Source: Tipula vernalis (lineage: Eukaryota; Arthropoda; Insecta; Diptera; Tipulidae). From it: a DNA stretch of 64,000 nucleotides. A program made the position numbers and the translations under genes. Within the stretch, counting starts at the first letter, position 1. The number at the start of each line of letters is the position of its first letter. The DNA lies in the NCBI GenBank assembly GCA_958295665.1, contig OY282560.1, forward strand, positions 23,333,653 through 23,397,652. The letters are read 5' to 3'. The notes beneath the pieces are model-generated. The model was not told where the DNA came from, did not search any database, and saw only the letters and a list, made by a program, of their open reading frames with translations. Of this stretch, positions 33,216 through 46,000 are shown piece by piece.

Positions 33216-35590
33216 CTGTGATTTTTTTTTACACAGTCGATTTTTTTGAGTGACTTGTTTTTCCAGATTTTCAATTGATTAACCGGGATTTTTCATTTTT
33301 ATTTTTTCGTTAAATTTTGGCAACAGTGTTGTTTCTGTGTTAACCATACTATATATGTACATATGTACATAGAATTGACTAATTTTTTATTTAAGGATTG
33401 AAAATTTAAGTGAAATAATAAATAAATGAAAGTGTCCAAAAATTTAAATAATTTTTAATTTATTTTATACTTGTATTGTATTGTACGTAAAAATTGTGCT
33501 TTGTGATTGGATAATATTAATATTAAGTAACTATGTACTATAAATAGTACATAACTTTATTTGAATCAATTACTACTATACTATTATACTATTTATAATA
33601 GTTACTCAATATTAATATTACCCAAGACACAAACCTGTATACAATACTGTTGCTCAGGGGGATGATGCCTTCATAATGGCGGTTATGACAACATATTAAT
33701 AGATACTACCACCGTCACTATTTTCTATAAAGGTTTTGATACCTTCAAATTTAACTAAATGAGAGCAAATAAGTTAATAGTGAGCACCCCATTATGGGTT
33801 AAAGAGCTGATATGTTTTTGGCATTGACATATGTATATAATAGCTGTAGGTTGAGATTGTCGCAACCGAATATTGTTTACCAAAGCTTCAACTTGTGTGT
33901 TTCAAGACTTTTTCACGTTGCTGATGATTTCACATTTGATAATTAGAGAGCCAAATTTTACGTTTCTGAACATCAATTTCGGCTATTACAACATCAAAAC
34001 CAAGAAGTTTTAAAAACCGAAAAATTGGAGCTGGACTGATTCGTAGTTGCCACAACCTCGCCATTTTTGTGCGTGTAGTTGAAACTTCAGAAATGATAGA
34101 CGATGGCATTTACGGACACCAATGTACCCCGGCTGTTCATTCTAGTGAGCGGAAGGACTAATCGAAGGGTGCCTGCCGAAGAGAATCCTCCTTACATCAT
34201 TAGACTTCTACCACCAAATTTTTATTTTAAGAACCACATTTTATTCTTTCGAAAACTCGACCTTTCCAGTAATATTGAATGCGATCTGGCCTATCAATAT
34301 TACATTTTTTCGCATCTGTAGGATCACCTGTTAATTAATAACGGTTTGTTATCGTATAGTAAAAAAATTAAAAAAATTTGCTTACTTCGCGACATGTTTA
34401 AATTTAAAATACTTTTCAACCAGTCCATAATGAAGGGTACAGCCTTAACCAGTCGACGTACCTCTGGTGATATCATCATTTTTCTTTTGTTCTGTGTGAC
34501 TGAAACCCCACAAGAAATCAATGGGGAGTATCAGTGGAAATTGAGGAGAGTAATCAATAATCCCAGAGCTTGTTTGAAATGAAATATCGCCCGAAGTCGC
34601 TTAAAACTCAAATGGGTTAACTTTGACAGACCTGTGCTGCCCCAGTTAGGCTGCCATTTCACCGAATGGAAAGGTTGACGGTTTAACAACTTTTACAAAT
34701 CTTTAAAATTTACTATCAAAATCAATGTTCTTAGGGCAAATTTTCATGCTTCTGATATTCTTGACAAACTGAGACTGTTGATAAATTTGAAAGTGATTTT
34801 ACTCTTTACGATAGAATGGGAAAACGTAGAAGCTGTACCAGAAAGTGTTAGAAAAAAAACCAAATTGTCTCCTATTCAAGTAAATTCTATAATGATTGCT
34901 GGCAGATCAGCAACAATGAACAAAACGCTAATGACCAAATTAGTTTTTATTATTAATGGCAAAGAATAATCACTCACGTCGTTCATGCCACTTGTACTTG
35001 TTATATTAATTATAACATAATTTTGCCAAGATCACACATTTGGCTACATGAAGGCAGATTACAGATGAATATTTTCAAAAAGTTTTGAAGCAGCATGCTT
35101 CTTCTGTAATATGCACAAGATTTTCATAAATCGACCTGAGGTACTCAGCATAATAAAATTAAAATGACCTCGAGTTTGAAAGTTATAGATTTGTGAATTT
35201 AGAGATTTGGCTGGAAATTCATCTAACAAATCGCTTCAAGGAGCCTGATATATGTCTGATACCAACACAATCATTACAATTATCTTTGTTTCTCCAGGTT
35301 CTTACCTAAATCAAGATACATTAATTTTACAATTATCATTAGTTGTAGTTTCTTCATCTCATCTTAATCCCAGTGTTGGCGAAACTTCTTCGTTTATTTC
35401 TCCCTTTACAAAAAGAAGTAGCACATCAAAGGTTTCCTCTTATTTCTGTGGACGGTTAAATTTGTTTTTTCCCAAAGGACTTGCCTTAATTTGATTCTCT
35501 ATTGGCAACGTTTGTCTAGAAGCACTAAATAAAGCACTACTAATAAATTATTATTAGGACACTTGATGTTCAATTCGAATAAAAAAAAAT
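33216..35590. other. AT-rich stretch, short unrecognised frames
   Basis: Short plus-strand frames at 34103-34321, 34346-34582 and 34778-34969 have no recognisable motif and overlap AT-rich simple sequence. I see no supported gene or repeat. Confidence 0.4.
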
Positions 35591-36050
35591 TGAGGTGTGG
35601 CCAACACACGACTTTCTTTTACGAACAGAGAATTTTGAGAAATTTTATTTTTTTCTTAATTTTTTTTTTAATTTTTTATTTTTTATTTTAATTTGTTTTT
35701 AATTTTTGGAAACATTTTGTATTAAGTAGTTTTTTGTAAACCTTATACTTTTTAAGATATTTGCAAAATAAATTTTAGGGACCAAGGGAGTGGCCACTTC
35801 CGGTTAGCCGATTTGGAGTAAAAAACACTGGGACCTCCCAATTTATCAAAAAAGCTTAAATCTGAAGTTTCAGTTCGATTGATTAAACCATATGGGCTGT
35901 AGAGAGGACACAGACAGACTGACAGACAGACACCATTTCGAACCCACTTTTTCGGACTCAGGTGACCTCAAAACAAATAAATCTATAAACATCTCAAGGT
36001 CCAAAATTTTCATGATTACTATACTTTATTTTACTAGAGTAAAAGAAAGT
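35591..36050 (+). mobile_element. Short-TIR element, copy 1
   Basis: It starts gaggtgtggccaacacacg followed by actttcttttac (35610-35621) and ends with the inverse gtaaaagaaagt (36039-36050). Inside are a poly(T)-rich block and a (GACA)-type run (cagacagactgacagacag). The same unit recurs at 37625-38140 and, inverted, at 38370-38864. There is no ORF, so it is a non-autonomous family. Its class is not clear to me; no target duplication was recognised. Confidence 0.75.
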
Positions 36051-37621
36051 AAAAAACCCCAATCCATACGAATCGTTCGTTTAGTAAAAGTTCTGCAAAA
36101 TTATTTTTTGGAAATCGCACTCAACTCCCAAGGGCCAATATCGGCCATTGCCAACAATGATGACAAAGGTTTCGCTAGCACATAGAATAGGTCCCTCAAA
36201 TACTTAGTTAAAAAACCCTAATCCATACGAATCGTTCGCTTAGTAAAAGTTCTGCAAAATTATTTTTTGGAAATCGCACTCAACTCCCAAGGGCCAATAT
36301 CGGCCATTGCCAACAATGATGATAAAGATTTCGCCAGCACATGAAATAGGTCCTTTAATTACCTAGTTAAAAAACCCTAATCCATAAGATTCGATCGTTT
36401 AATAAAAGTTCTGCAAAATTATTTTTTGGAAATCGCACTCAACTCCCAAGGGCCAATATCGGCCATTGCCAACAATGATGACAAAGGTTTCGCTAGCACA
36501 TGGAATAGGTCCCTTCATTAGCTAGTTAAAAACCACTAATCTATACGAATCGTTCGTTTAGTAAAAGTTCTGCAAAATTATTTTTTGGAAATCGCACTCA
36601 ACTCCCAAGGGCCAATATCGGCCATTGCCAACAATGATGACAAAAGTTTCGCTAGCATATAGAATAGGTCCCTTAAATACCTAGTTAAAAAACCCTAATC
36701 CATACGAATCGTTCGTTTAATAAAAGTTCTACGAAATTATGTTTTTGGAAATCGCACTCAACAATGATGATTAAGATTTCGCTAGCACATGGAATAGGTC
36801 CTTTTATAACCTAGTTAAAAAACCCTAATATATACGAATCGTTCGTTTAGTTAAAGTTCTGCAAAATTATTTTTTGGAAATCGCACTCAACTCCCAAGGG
36901 CCAATATCGGCCAGTGCCAACAATGATGACAAAGGTTTGGCTAGCACATAGAATAGGTCCCTCAATTACCTAGTTAGAAAACCCTAATCCATACGAATCG
37001 TTCGTTTAGTAAAAGTTCTGCAAAATTATTTTTTGGAAATCGCACTCAACTCCCAAGGGCCAATATCGGCCATTGCCAACAATGATGACAAAGGTTTCGC
37101 TAGCACATAGAATAGGTCCCTCAAATACTTAGTTAAAAAACCCTAATCCATACGAATCGTTCGCTTAGTAAAAGTTCTGCAAAATTATTTTTTGGAAATC
37201 GCACTCAACTCCCAAGGGCCAATATCGGCCATTGCCAACAATGATGACAAAAGTTTCGCTAGCATATAGAATAGGTCCCTTAAATACCTAGTTAAAAAAC
37301 CCTAATCCATACGAATCGTTCGTTTAATAAAAGTTCTACGAAATTATGTTTTTGGAAATCGCACTCAACTCCCAAGGGCCAATATCGGCAATTGCCAACA
37401 ATGATGACAAAGGTTTGGCTAGCACATAGAATCGGTCCCTCAATTACCTAGTTAGAAAACCCTAATCCATACGAATCGTTCGTTTAGTAAAAGTTCTGCA
37501 AAATTATTTTTTGGAAATCGCACTCAACTCCCAAAGGCCAATATCGGCCATCTCCAACAATGATGACAAAGGTTTCGCTAGCACATAGAATATCTCCCTC
37601 AAATACGAGTACCTAGTTAAA
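36051..37621 (+). repeat. Tandem array, about ten units of ~157 bp
   Basis: Units begin at aaaaaaccctaatccatacg-like strings near 36051, 36211, 36369, 36524, 36687, 36819, 36977, 37135, 37294 and 37452. Most are over 90% alike, with shared segments such as ggaaatcgcactcaactccc and gccaacaatgatgac. The fifth unit lacks about 27 bp. Junction variants show higher-order structure: the stretch from unit 1 into 2 recurs from 7 into 8, and that from 4 into 5 recurs from 8 into 9. This points to unequal crossing over. It begins exactly where copy 1 of the short-TIR element ends and stops where copy 2 begins. Confidence 0.92.
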
Positions 37622-37624
37622 AAA

Positions 37625-38140
37625 TGGAGGTGTGGCCAACACACGACTTTCTTTTACGAACAGAGAATTTTGAGAAATTTTTTTATTTTTTTTTATTTTT
37701 AATTTTTAAATTTTTAAATTTTTTATTTTTATTTTTTATTTTAATTTGTTTTTAATTTTTGGAAACATTTTTTATTAAGTAGTTTTTTGTAAACCTTATA
37801 CTTTTTAAGATATTTGCAAAATAAATTTTATGGACCAAGGGAGTGGCCACTTCCGGTTAACCGATTTGGAGTAAAATTCACTGGGACCTCCCCATTTATC
37901 ATTAAAGCTTAAATCTGAAGTTTCAGTTCGATTGGTTAAACCATCTGGGCTGTAGAGAGGACACAGGCAGACTGACAGACGGACAGACTGACAGACAGAC
38001 TGACAGACAGACAGACAGACACCATTTCGAAACTCACTTTTTCGGACTCAGGGGACCTCAAAACAGATAAATCTCTAAAAATCTCAAGGTCCAAAATTTT
38101 CATGATTACTATACTTTATTTTACTAGAGTAAAAGAAAGT
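37625..38140 (+). mobile_element. Short-TIR element, copy 2
   Basis: Same structure as 35591-36050: ggaggtgtgg start, actttcttttac at 37646-37657, gtaaaagaaagt at 38129-38140. The GACA-type run is longer here (cagactgacagacggacag and onward). Confidence 0.8.
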
Positions 38141-38369
38141 AATAATCAAGAGACATTCTGACGGCTTTTGAAATATTTCATACCCTCCATGCCAGTGTAA
38201 CAGTACTTTAAACATCAAATGAACCAAAATTCCTTGTTGCAAAAGAGAAGAGAAAATGTCTGACGAAGCAACTGCAAGATTCTGTTATCATTGTCCAATA
38301 AAATTAATGCTTTACAGACCGCAATAAAGTAGTAGAATGTCTAAGTAGTTGAATATATTCCATTTTTTT

Positions 38370-38864
38370 ACTTTCTTTTACTCTAGTAAAATAAAGTATA
38401 GTAATCATGAAAATTTTGGACCTTGAGATTTTTAGAGATTTATTTGTTTTGGGGTCCCCTGAGTCCGAAAAAGTGGGGTTCGAAATGGTGTCTGTCTGTC
38501 AGTCTGTCAGTCTGTCTGTGTCCTTTCTACAGCCCAGATGGTTTAACCAATCGAACTGAAACTTCAGATTTAAGCTTTTTCGATAAATTGGGAGGTCCCA
38601 GTGAATTTTACTCCAAATCCGCTAACCGGAAGTGGCCACTCCCTTGGTCCAGAAAATGTATTTTGCAAATATCTTAAAACGTGTAAGGTTTACAAAAATC
38701 TACTTAATACAAAATGTTTCCAAAAATTAAAAACAAATAAAAATAAAAAATTAAAAATTAAAACATTTAAAAATTAAAAAAAAGTTTAAAAATTATAAAA
38801 AAAAAATTAAATTTCTCAAAATTTTCTGTTCGTAAAAGAAAGTCGTGTGTTGGCCACACCTCCA
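38370..38864 (-). mobile_element. Short-TIR element, copy 3 (inverted)
   Basis: Reverse complement of copy 2, from actttcttttac (38370-38381) to gtaaaagaaagt (38832-38843) and the cgtgtgttggccacacctcc edge. Copies 2 and 3 stand tail to tail 229 bp apart and could pair into a hairpin of about 0.5 kb. Confidence 0.8.
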
Positions 38865-41800
38865 TTTTTTTATTTTATTGTTCAATTTTAAGGCATCTAA
38901 GGAATTAGAAAAAAAAAAATTTAAAAAATGGTGACCCCTTGTGTCACCAAAGATGCCATTTTTCAGAAAATACATTTCTTCTTCTACACAAATTTAATAA
39001 AAAATAAAAATTACATATACCGTTATATAAATGAAGAGTTTGCTCCCTTTCTAATGAGCCATCAACCATTAAATTCGTATGGATTTGCCGTATATACAAA
39101 GCATGTGGCTTTTTGAAGAACGAGCAGAAAAATAATACCACTATGAAATTTAAACTATACAACTTTTCCAGCAGGGTAGTCAATATCTTTATTTGGGACA
39201 ATGTGAACATATTTTCAAAGGAGATGTTGCTCAACATTTTAAAAATAGAATTTTACTTCCAAATCCGTCTTGTTCCAAATAATTTAATAAGACTCCATAA
39301 TCAAGAATCAAACCTTTAAAAATTAATTATTTTTGTTTGGTAATAGTGCGCTTCTATTTGAAAATACACACGAAATCACGCCAATTTAAACAATAATTTC
39401 GAATACAATTTTCACACACGACATCATCCATTAACCGCATGACATTTCTTATCAAACAAACATTTTTTGTTGTTGTTGCTTTTTTGGAGTAGAACAATTT
39501 CCAAAAAAAAAAAAAAAACAATCAAGCCCAATAATAACTTTAAATTCATCACTGTCATTCGTCTCAAACCATCATACAACTTACCTAGATTTTTTTTTTA
39601 TTGTTGTTTATATATTTCTGACACGGTTATTGTTGTTGTATTTATGTTTCACACTTTCCACTCGGTTGAGAGATGAACTTTCAAAATCTGAAAAAAATAA
39701 CACAAAAATATTGCTGTATTTAATAATGTTATCAGTGTAGAAATGATATTTTTATGCTACATATAAGAAAGCACAACCCATTCATCTATTCATCCATCCA
39801 TCCATCCATCCATCCAAACGAGAAAACAAAATGTGTTATGTAAATACGTACCGTACCGTACATACGAAAGGTAGATAAAAGTACGAGATAGTAAGATATC
39901 AGCATGGGAGTGGGACTTGAATTGAAATGGATGACACATTAATCCCATCAAATCATAACACCGAGAAGCTAACGGTAAAGTTTTTTGTTTTTAGTTTTGT
40001 CTGTTGTATCAATCTTTTGTCTTTAAGATAAATTTATAAAAATACAAAAAAAAAATTTGCTGTTTTTTTATTATTTATGTATGTGTTTTGTCAAAACTGA
40101 AAAATGTATACAATCAAAATAAATAAAAGGCGACACACCCTGGTGGATTAGAAATGAAAATCGTTCTTGTTGTTGTTGTAAAAAGAAGAAGTATTCCAAA
40201 AATAAAAAAAAATTATATTTTTGTTGGATCACGAGAGACTTGGGATAGAAGTTTGCTTTTTATTTCCTTTTACGTAAAATAGAAAATTTATCTTCTTAAT
40301 GGACGTATTATTGAAATTGAGTTGTTTATATGAAGATAACAAATTCTGGACTTTTTTTTTTAAGTTTTGGGGAATTACTTTATATATGGTAACTCTTTTA
40401 TCTTGTTTGATACATTCATCTTTTACAAATACACACACATAAGTATTAAAATAAGAAATTGAATATATTATTTTACTTTTTCTTTTGTCTAGTTTCCTTG
40501 GGTTTGAAAAGAGAACGAGAACACAAATTATATGAATATAAGATCAAGAATATTAATTTAAGTCTTTGCATATTTTTGGTGAAAGCAAAAGTCATAATCT
40601 TGGAATTATTTTTATGTTTGAGAATATGGCACCCAAAAATCACTGAAGGGTTTCAGATGCGATTTTTTGACATCATGGGTCAACGTACAGCTATTCAAAG
40701 GCTAAGTGGGCTTTCGACAAACCGGAAGCACTTTATATTTCAAAGTATACAGGATTAATCATGATCAAAATATAGATCACGGTACTGTTCAGGTATTCGT
40801 TTGACAGGTAATTTCACACCGCGTGCGTTGTTCGCATGCGGTTGTGAAAAAAAAGTTAAATAAGTTAAAATTCTGTTGAATTGAGTAATCATGGATTCAT
40901 TTTTGATTTTGTTTTTCAGAGATGCCTCAGAAATTTGTGAATTACTTTCCAGAATCTTCAAGTAGCCAATGGATATGTTATAGTTTAGAAATTGCCTTGT
41001 CTCGTGCCACCTGTTTCAGTTCAACTATACTAATAAAATCGGTGCAGCTATTGATTGCTTAGGTCTCTGAAAGCGGATAAAGTCTATAATATTTTTGTAT
41101 ATACCTTTCTTATCTAATTTATTGGATGATATATTGGTACTCCAGATTTTGCAATTTTGAGGGGGTGTTGCAGTCTTTATTTGTTTGTTAAGTTTTTAGA
41201 TTACTTCCCCTTAAATTTGATATATTTCGAGTTATCTTAAGAAAATAGGTAAAATAATAGATAAACATAAGATTATAAGGGAAATACAAAAGAGTCGGCT
41301 GCAAAAACCTCCTGATGATTTTAATGAAAATAAAATTAAGCACCTGTACTTCGACGGAAAGAGAGATAAAACCAGGACTGTGGAATCTGAGAAAAAAAAT
41401 TCGGCTCCGGCTCTGGATATTTATAGATTTATTGACAACTGTAGCTCCAACTCCGGTTCCGGATCCAGCTCCGGCTGCGACTCCGATACCAAATAATAAT
41501 CAAAGTATGTAATATCGGGTTTTCCATTTCCTACAATTTGATCCTACGTTATTTGATCTGTAAATTTTTCTTAACGAAATGTCATATCTTACTCAATATT
41601 TATGTCATTGTACAGATATAAAAAAAACGTAGACAACCCTATTAAATGAAATAATTACAAAATCTGGGCATTCCAATTGGAACCATTTATAAAAAAAAAA
41701 ATTGGCTAAAATTTATTTTCAGCAGGTTACCTAACACAATGTCTCAATTAAGGGGAAACAAGTTTACACGCTCCTGTGGTGCATAAAATGCACCAAATTC

Positions 41801-42436
41801 ACTTTTAAAATATACTGTTTATTGATATAATTTTCACTTATACACTTTGTTTTTTTTTTAACTCAACTGGGACACTATACTTTTTATTCACCAATAATTA
41901 TTGAAACGCAATAGAAAAAGATTTTAATAAATTTTATTTATTATTTTTTTTATAATTTTGAATTATTACTTATTACTTTTTTGAACAACGGTTGTGATGC
42001 TTCGAGAAACTGTGATCGAATGTTCTTAATTATCTTTACAATTATTATTTCTTAAAACTAAACAGTGTACATACATAACTTTAATGTGGCAATTTAAAAA
42101 CCGTCAATAAGCTTCGAAAAATTGCGAACGCTATATTCTAAACCATAGATGGCATGACTATTAATTTGATTATTATAGCAAATACAAATAAAGACTAATT
42201 CACAATTATAAAATACAAAATGTTAAAATTGGCAAATGTCACGTAAGTTATGTTATGATAAAGTAAATTAAATTATTCAATTAAATTAACAATGAATTCA
42301 AATATTTTTAGGATTTCTGAAGCATAAATTACATAATTCAATATAAAGCTAAGTATAATTTTTAAACAAATTGTTTATACATTTCAATAAAGATTTTTGT
42401 TGTTTTTATCTTTTGTTGTAGATGCTCAGCTTTTTC
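38865..42436. other. AT-rich stretch, no gene seen
   Basis: About 3.6 kb with scattered short frames but no domain I recognise. It contains TTG/GTT trinucleotide runs near 39468, 39600 and 40170, and a short (CATC)n run. A few base strings such as acatacg and tatgtacat-like repeats are typical of fly intergenic DNA. Confidence 0.4.
39791..39815. repeat. (CATC)n microsatellite
   Basis: Six consecutive catc units, preceded by degenerate copies. Confidence 0.9.
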
Positions 42437-42448
42437 AACATGTAGGTT

Positions 42449-42824
42449 TTTTTTTTTTTTTTTTTTTTTTTAAACTATGCAATCTTTTTCTGGGGCTCAA
42501 GGCACTCCCAACTCTTTCGCAGTTAATTTTACCGTCCTACTTTACGCAGTATTAGCCAAATCGAGGACGTACGGCTATAGACCCGCTTTGTATAAACCAC
42601 CTGCACATTGCATTGCTTCATGCCAACCTATAGTGCTGACATGAAAGGTGGGTCGGCCCATGGATTCTGCACTCTCAACAGGGGGTCATAGTTGTGTTCA
42701 TCGTCATCACCGATCGTAATCAGATGATGAAAAATCCCTTTTGCATCCCGCCCCTATCGGGATTCGAACCCGGTACCTCCCGATGCAAACGCCGCAGCTT
42801 TAACCACTGCGCCGTTTGCTCGGT
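42449..42824 (-). mobile_element. tRNA-derived SINE with 12-bp target duplication
   Basis: On the minus strand the element starts accgagcaaac near 42824, followed by an A-box-like ggcgcagtgg (42804-42813) and a B box ggttcgaatcc (42760-42770). These are the two internal RNA polymerase III promoter elements, about 35 bp apart as in tRNA genes. A tRNA-unrelated body of about 280 bp follows and ends in poly(A) (poly(T) on the plus strand, to 42471). The target string aacatgtaggtt stands at both sides (42437-42448, overlapping the poly(T), and 42825-42836), as expected of LINE-driven retroposition. It encodes no protein; mobilising enzymes would come from a LINE. The intact promoter boxes and perfect duplication indicate a fairly recent insertion. 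Confidence 0.9.
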
Positions 42825-43051
42825 AACATGTAGGTTGAAATAAAAAATTTAAATTGTTATATGCACTTTTCGAGTAAGCTACTACGAATTAGCTAGTTAA
42901 AATAGTGAAATTGCAAAAATAAAATTCTCAAAATATGAAAAATAGTATGCCCCATTAAAAAGAAAGACCACATTAAGTTTTTGTTAACTATTGAGTATGA
43001 AACAAGAGGAAGCTACAAAATTTCTTGTCATCAAATAATTTTGACATTTGC

Positions 43052-46000
43052 TTTTAAAATTGACATATCTCGAGTTATTTTATGAAAACTAAATTTGGCG
43101 ACCTTGAAGCTTTAAGGGTTACATAACATAGATAAAAGCACTTTTGACAATTTGCCTTTAAAATTGATATTTTTCGAGTTATCATAAGAAAAGCGAATTT
43201 AAGGTTTTGGTGCAGGAAATTTTTCGATTCACACAAAAGCTCTTTTGACGTTTTGCTTAAAAATTGATATTTTTAGGTTTTGGTACGACCATGAAACTTT
43301 AAGACATATTTCGCATTACAAATACAAAAGCTTTTGTGATATTTTCCGTTAAAATTGATATTTATCAGGTTATCATAAGATTCACTGTTTGACGTTTTAG
43401 TGCGACCATGAAACATAAAAAAAAATTCTTCGCTGTACACAAAAGACTCAAAAGCTCTTTTGACATTTTCCTTTGAAATTGATATTTTTCGAGTTATCAA
43501 AAGATAAGTACATTCGAGGTTTTAACGACGACGTGAATTTGAGGTTCTAGTGCGACCATGAAACTTTAAAAAATTACTTCGCGGTACACAAAATACACAA
43601 AAGCTCTTCTGACGATTTTCTTAAAAATTGATATTTTTATGTTTTGGTACGATCATGAAACTTGAAGGAATATTTAAAAAATTCTTCGCTTCACAACATA
43701 AGAGACACAAAAGCTCTTGTGATATTTTCCGTTAAAATTGATATTTATCAGGTTATCATAAGTGAATTTGATTTGACATTTTAGTGCGACAATGAAACTT
43801 TAAAAAAATTCTTTGCTGTACACAAAACACTTAAAAGCTCTTTTAAGATTTTCCTTTGAAATTGATATTTTTCGAGTAAGAAGAAACGTAAATTTAAGGT
43901 TTTAACGACCATGAAACTTTAGGGACATTTTTGCTTTACACAAAAGACACAAAAGCTAATTTCATAAAAAAAGTGAATTTGAGGTTCTGGTGCGACCATG
44001 AAACTTTAAAAAAATATTTCGTTCTACATAAAAGCTCTATTGGCAGTTTTTTTTTAATTTGATATTTTTCGAGTTACCATAACAAAAGTAGATTTAAGGT
44101 TATGACCGTGAAACTTCAAAGAAATATTTCGCTTAACACAAAAGGCACAAAAGCTTTTTTGCTATTTTCCTTTAAAATTGATATATGTCGAATTATCATA
44201 AGAAAAGTGAATTTGAGTTTCTGGTGCAGCCATGAAACTTTAACGAAATTTTTCTATTCACACATAAGCTCTTTTCTCACTAAAATTTATATTTTTAGGT
44301 TTTGGTATGGCCATGAAACTTCAAGAGATATTTCGATTTACACAAAAGACACAAAGCTCTTGTGATATTTTCCGTTAAAATTGATATTTATCAGGTTATC
44401 ATAAACAGTGAATTTGATATTTTAGTGCGAACATGAAACTTTAAAAATATTCTTCGCCGTACACAAAAGACACAAAAGCTCTTTTGACATTTTCTTTTGA
44501 AATTGATATTTTTCATAAATAAAAGAAAAGTAAATTTGAGGTGTTAACGACCATGATAACCTATGAACAGTGAATTTGAAGTTCTAGTGCGACCATGAAA
44601 CTTTAAAAAATTACTTCTCTGTACACAAAAGACACAAAAGCTCTTCAGACGTTTTTCTTAAAAATTATATTTTTATATTTTGGTACGACCATGAAACTTC
44701 AAGAAATATTTCGCTTTACATAAAAGACACAAGGGCTCTTGTGATATTTTATTTTCCGTTAAAATTGATATTTACCAGGTTATCATAAGAACAGTGAATT
44801 TGACGGTTTAGTGGGACCATGAAACTTTAAAAAAATTCTTCGCTGTACACAAAAGACTCAAAAGCTATTTGACATTTTCCTTTGAAATTGATATTTTTCG
44901 AGTTAACAAAAGAAAAGTAAATTTAAGGTTTTAACGACCATGAAACTTTAGGGACATTTTTGCTTTACACAAAAGACACAAAAGCTAATTTCACAAGTGA
45001 ATTTGAGGTTTTGGTGCGACCATGAAACTTTAAAAAAATATTTCGTTCTACATAAAAGCTCTATTGGCAGTTTTTTTTTAATTTGATATTTTTCGAGTTA
45101 CCATACCAAAAGTAGGTTTGAGGTTATAGCGCGACCGTGAAATTTAAAAAAAATATTTCGCTTAACACAAAAGGCACAAAAGCTCTTTTGCTATTTTCCT
45201 TTAAAATTGATATTTTTCGAATTATCATAAGAAAAGTGGATTTGAGGTTTTGGTGCAGCCATGAAACTTTAAGGAAATTTTTCGAGTCACACATAAGCTC
45301 TTTTCTCACAAAAATTTATATATTTTTAGCTTTTGATGTGACCATGAAACTTCAAGAGATATTTCGGTTTACATAAAAGACACAAAAGCTCTTGTGATAT
45401 TTTCCGTTAAAATTAATATTTATCAGGTTATCATAAGAACTGAATTTGACGTTTTAGTGAGACCAAGAAATTTAAAAAAAATTCTTCGCTGTACACAAAA
45501 AACACAAAAGCTCTTCTGACATTTTCCGTTGAAATTGATATTTTTCGAGTTATCAAAAGAAAAGTAAATTTGAGGTTCTAGTGTGACCATGAAACTTTAA
45601 AAAAGTACTTCGCTGTACACAAAACATATAAAAGCTTTTCTGATATTTTCCTTTAAAATTGATATTTTTTGAGTTATAAAAAACAGATATTTTGTGGTTT
45701 TGGTGCAACTTTAACACATTAAGGGAATTTTTCGCTTTACACAAAAGCTCTTTTGTATTTTTCGAGTTGTCATAAGAAAAGTAAATTTAAGGTTTTAACG
45801 ACCATGAAACTTTAGGGACATTTTTGCTTTACACAAAAGACACAAAAGCTAAGTTCACAAGAAAAGTGTAAGGTTTTGGTGCCATGAATCTTTAAGAAAA
45901 TATTTAGTTGGCATTTTTTTAATTTGATATTTTTCGAGTTATTATAAAAAAAGCGAATTTGAGGTTATGGGCGCGACTGGGAAACTTCAAGAAATATTTC

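Noticed and set aside
36051..37621. CRISPR-like periodic repeats
   Set aside because: Units are contiguous ~157-bp tandem copies without unique spacers, in a eukaryotic context.
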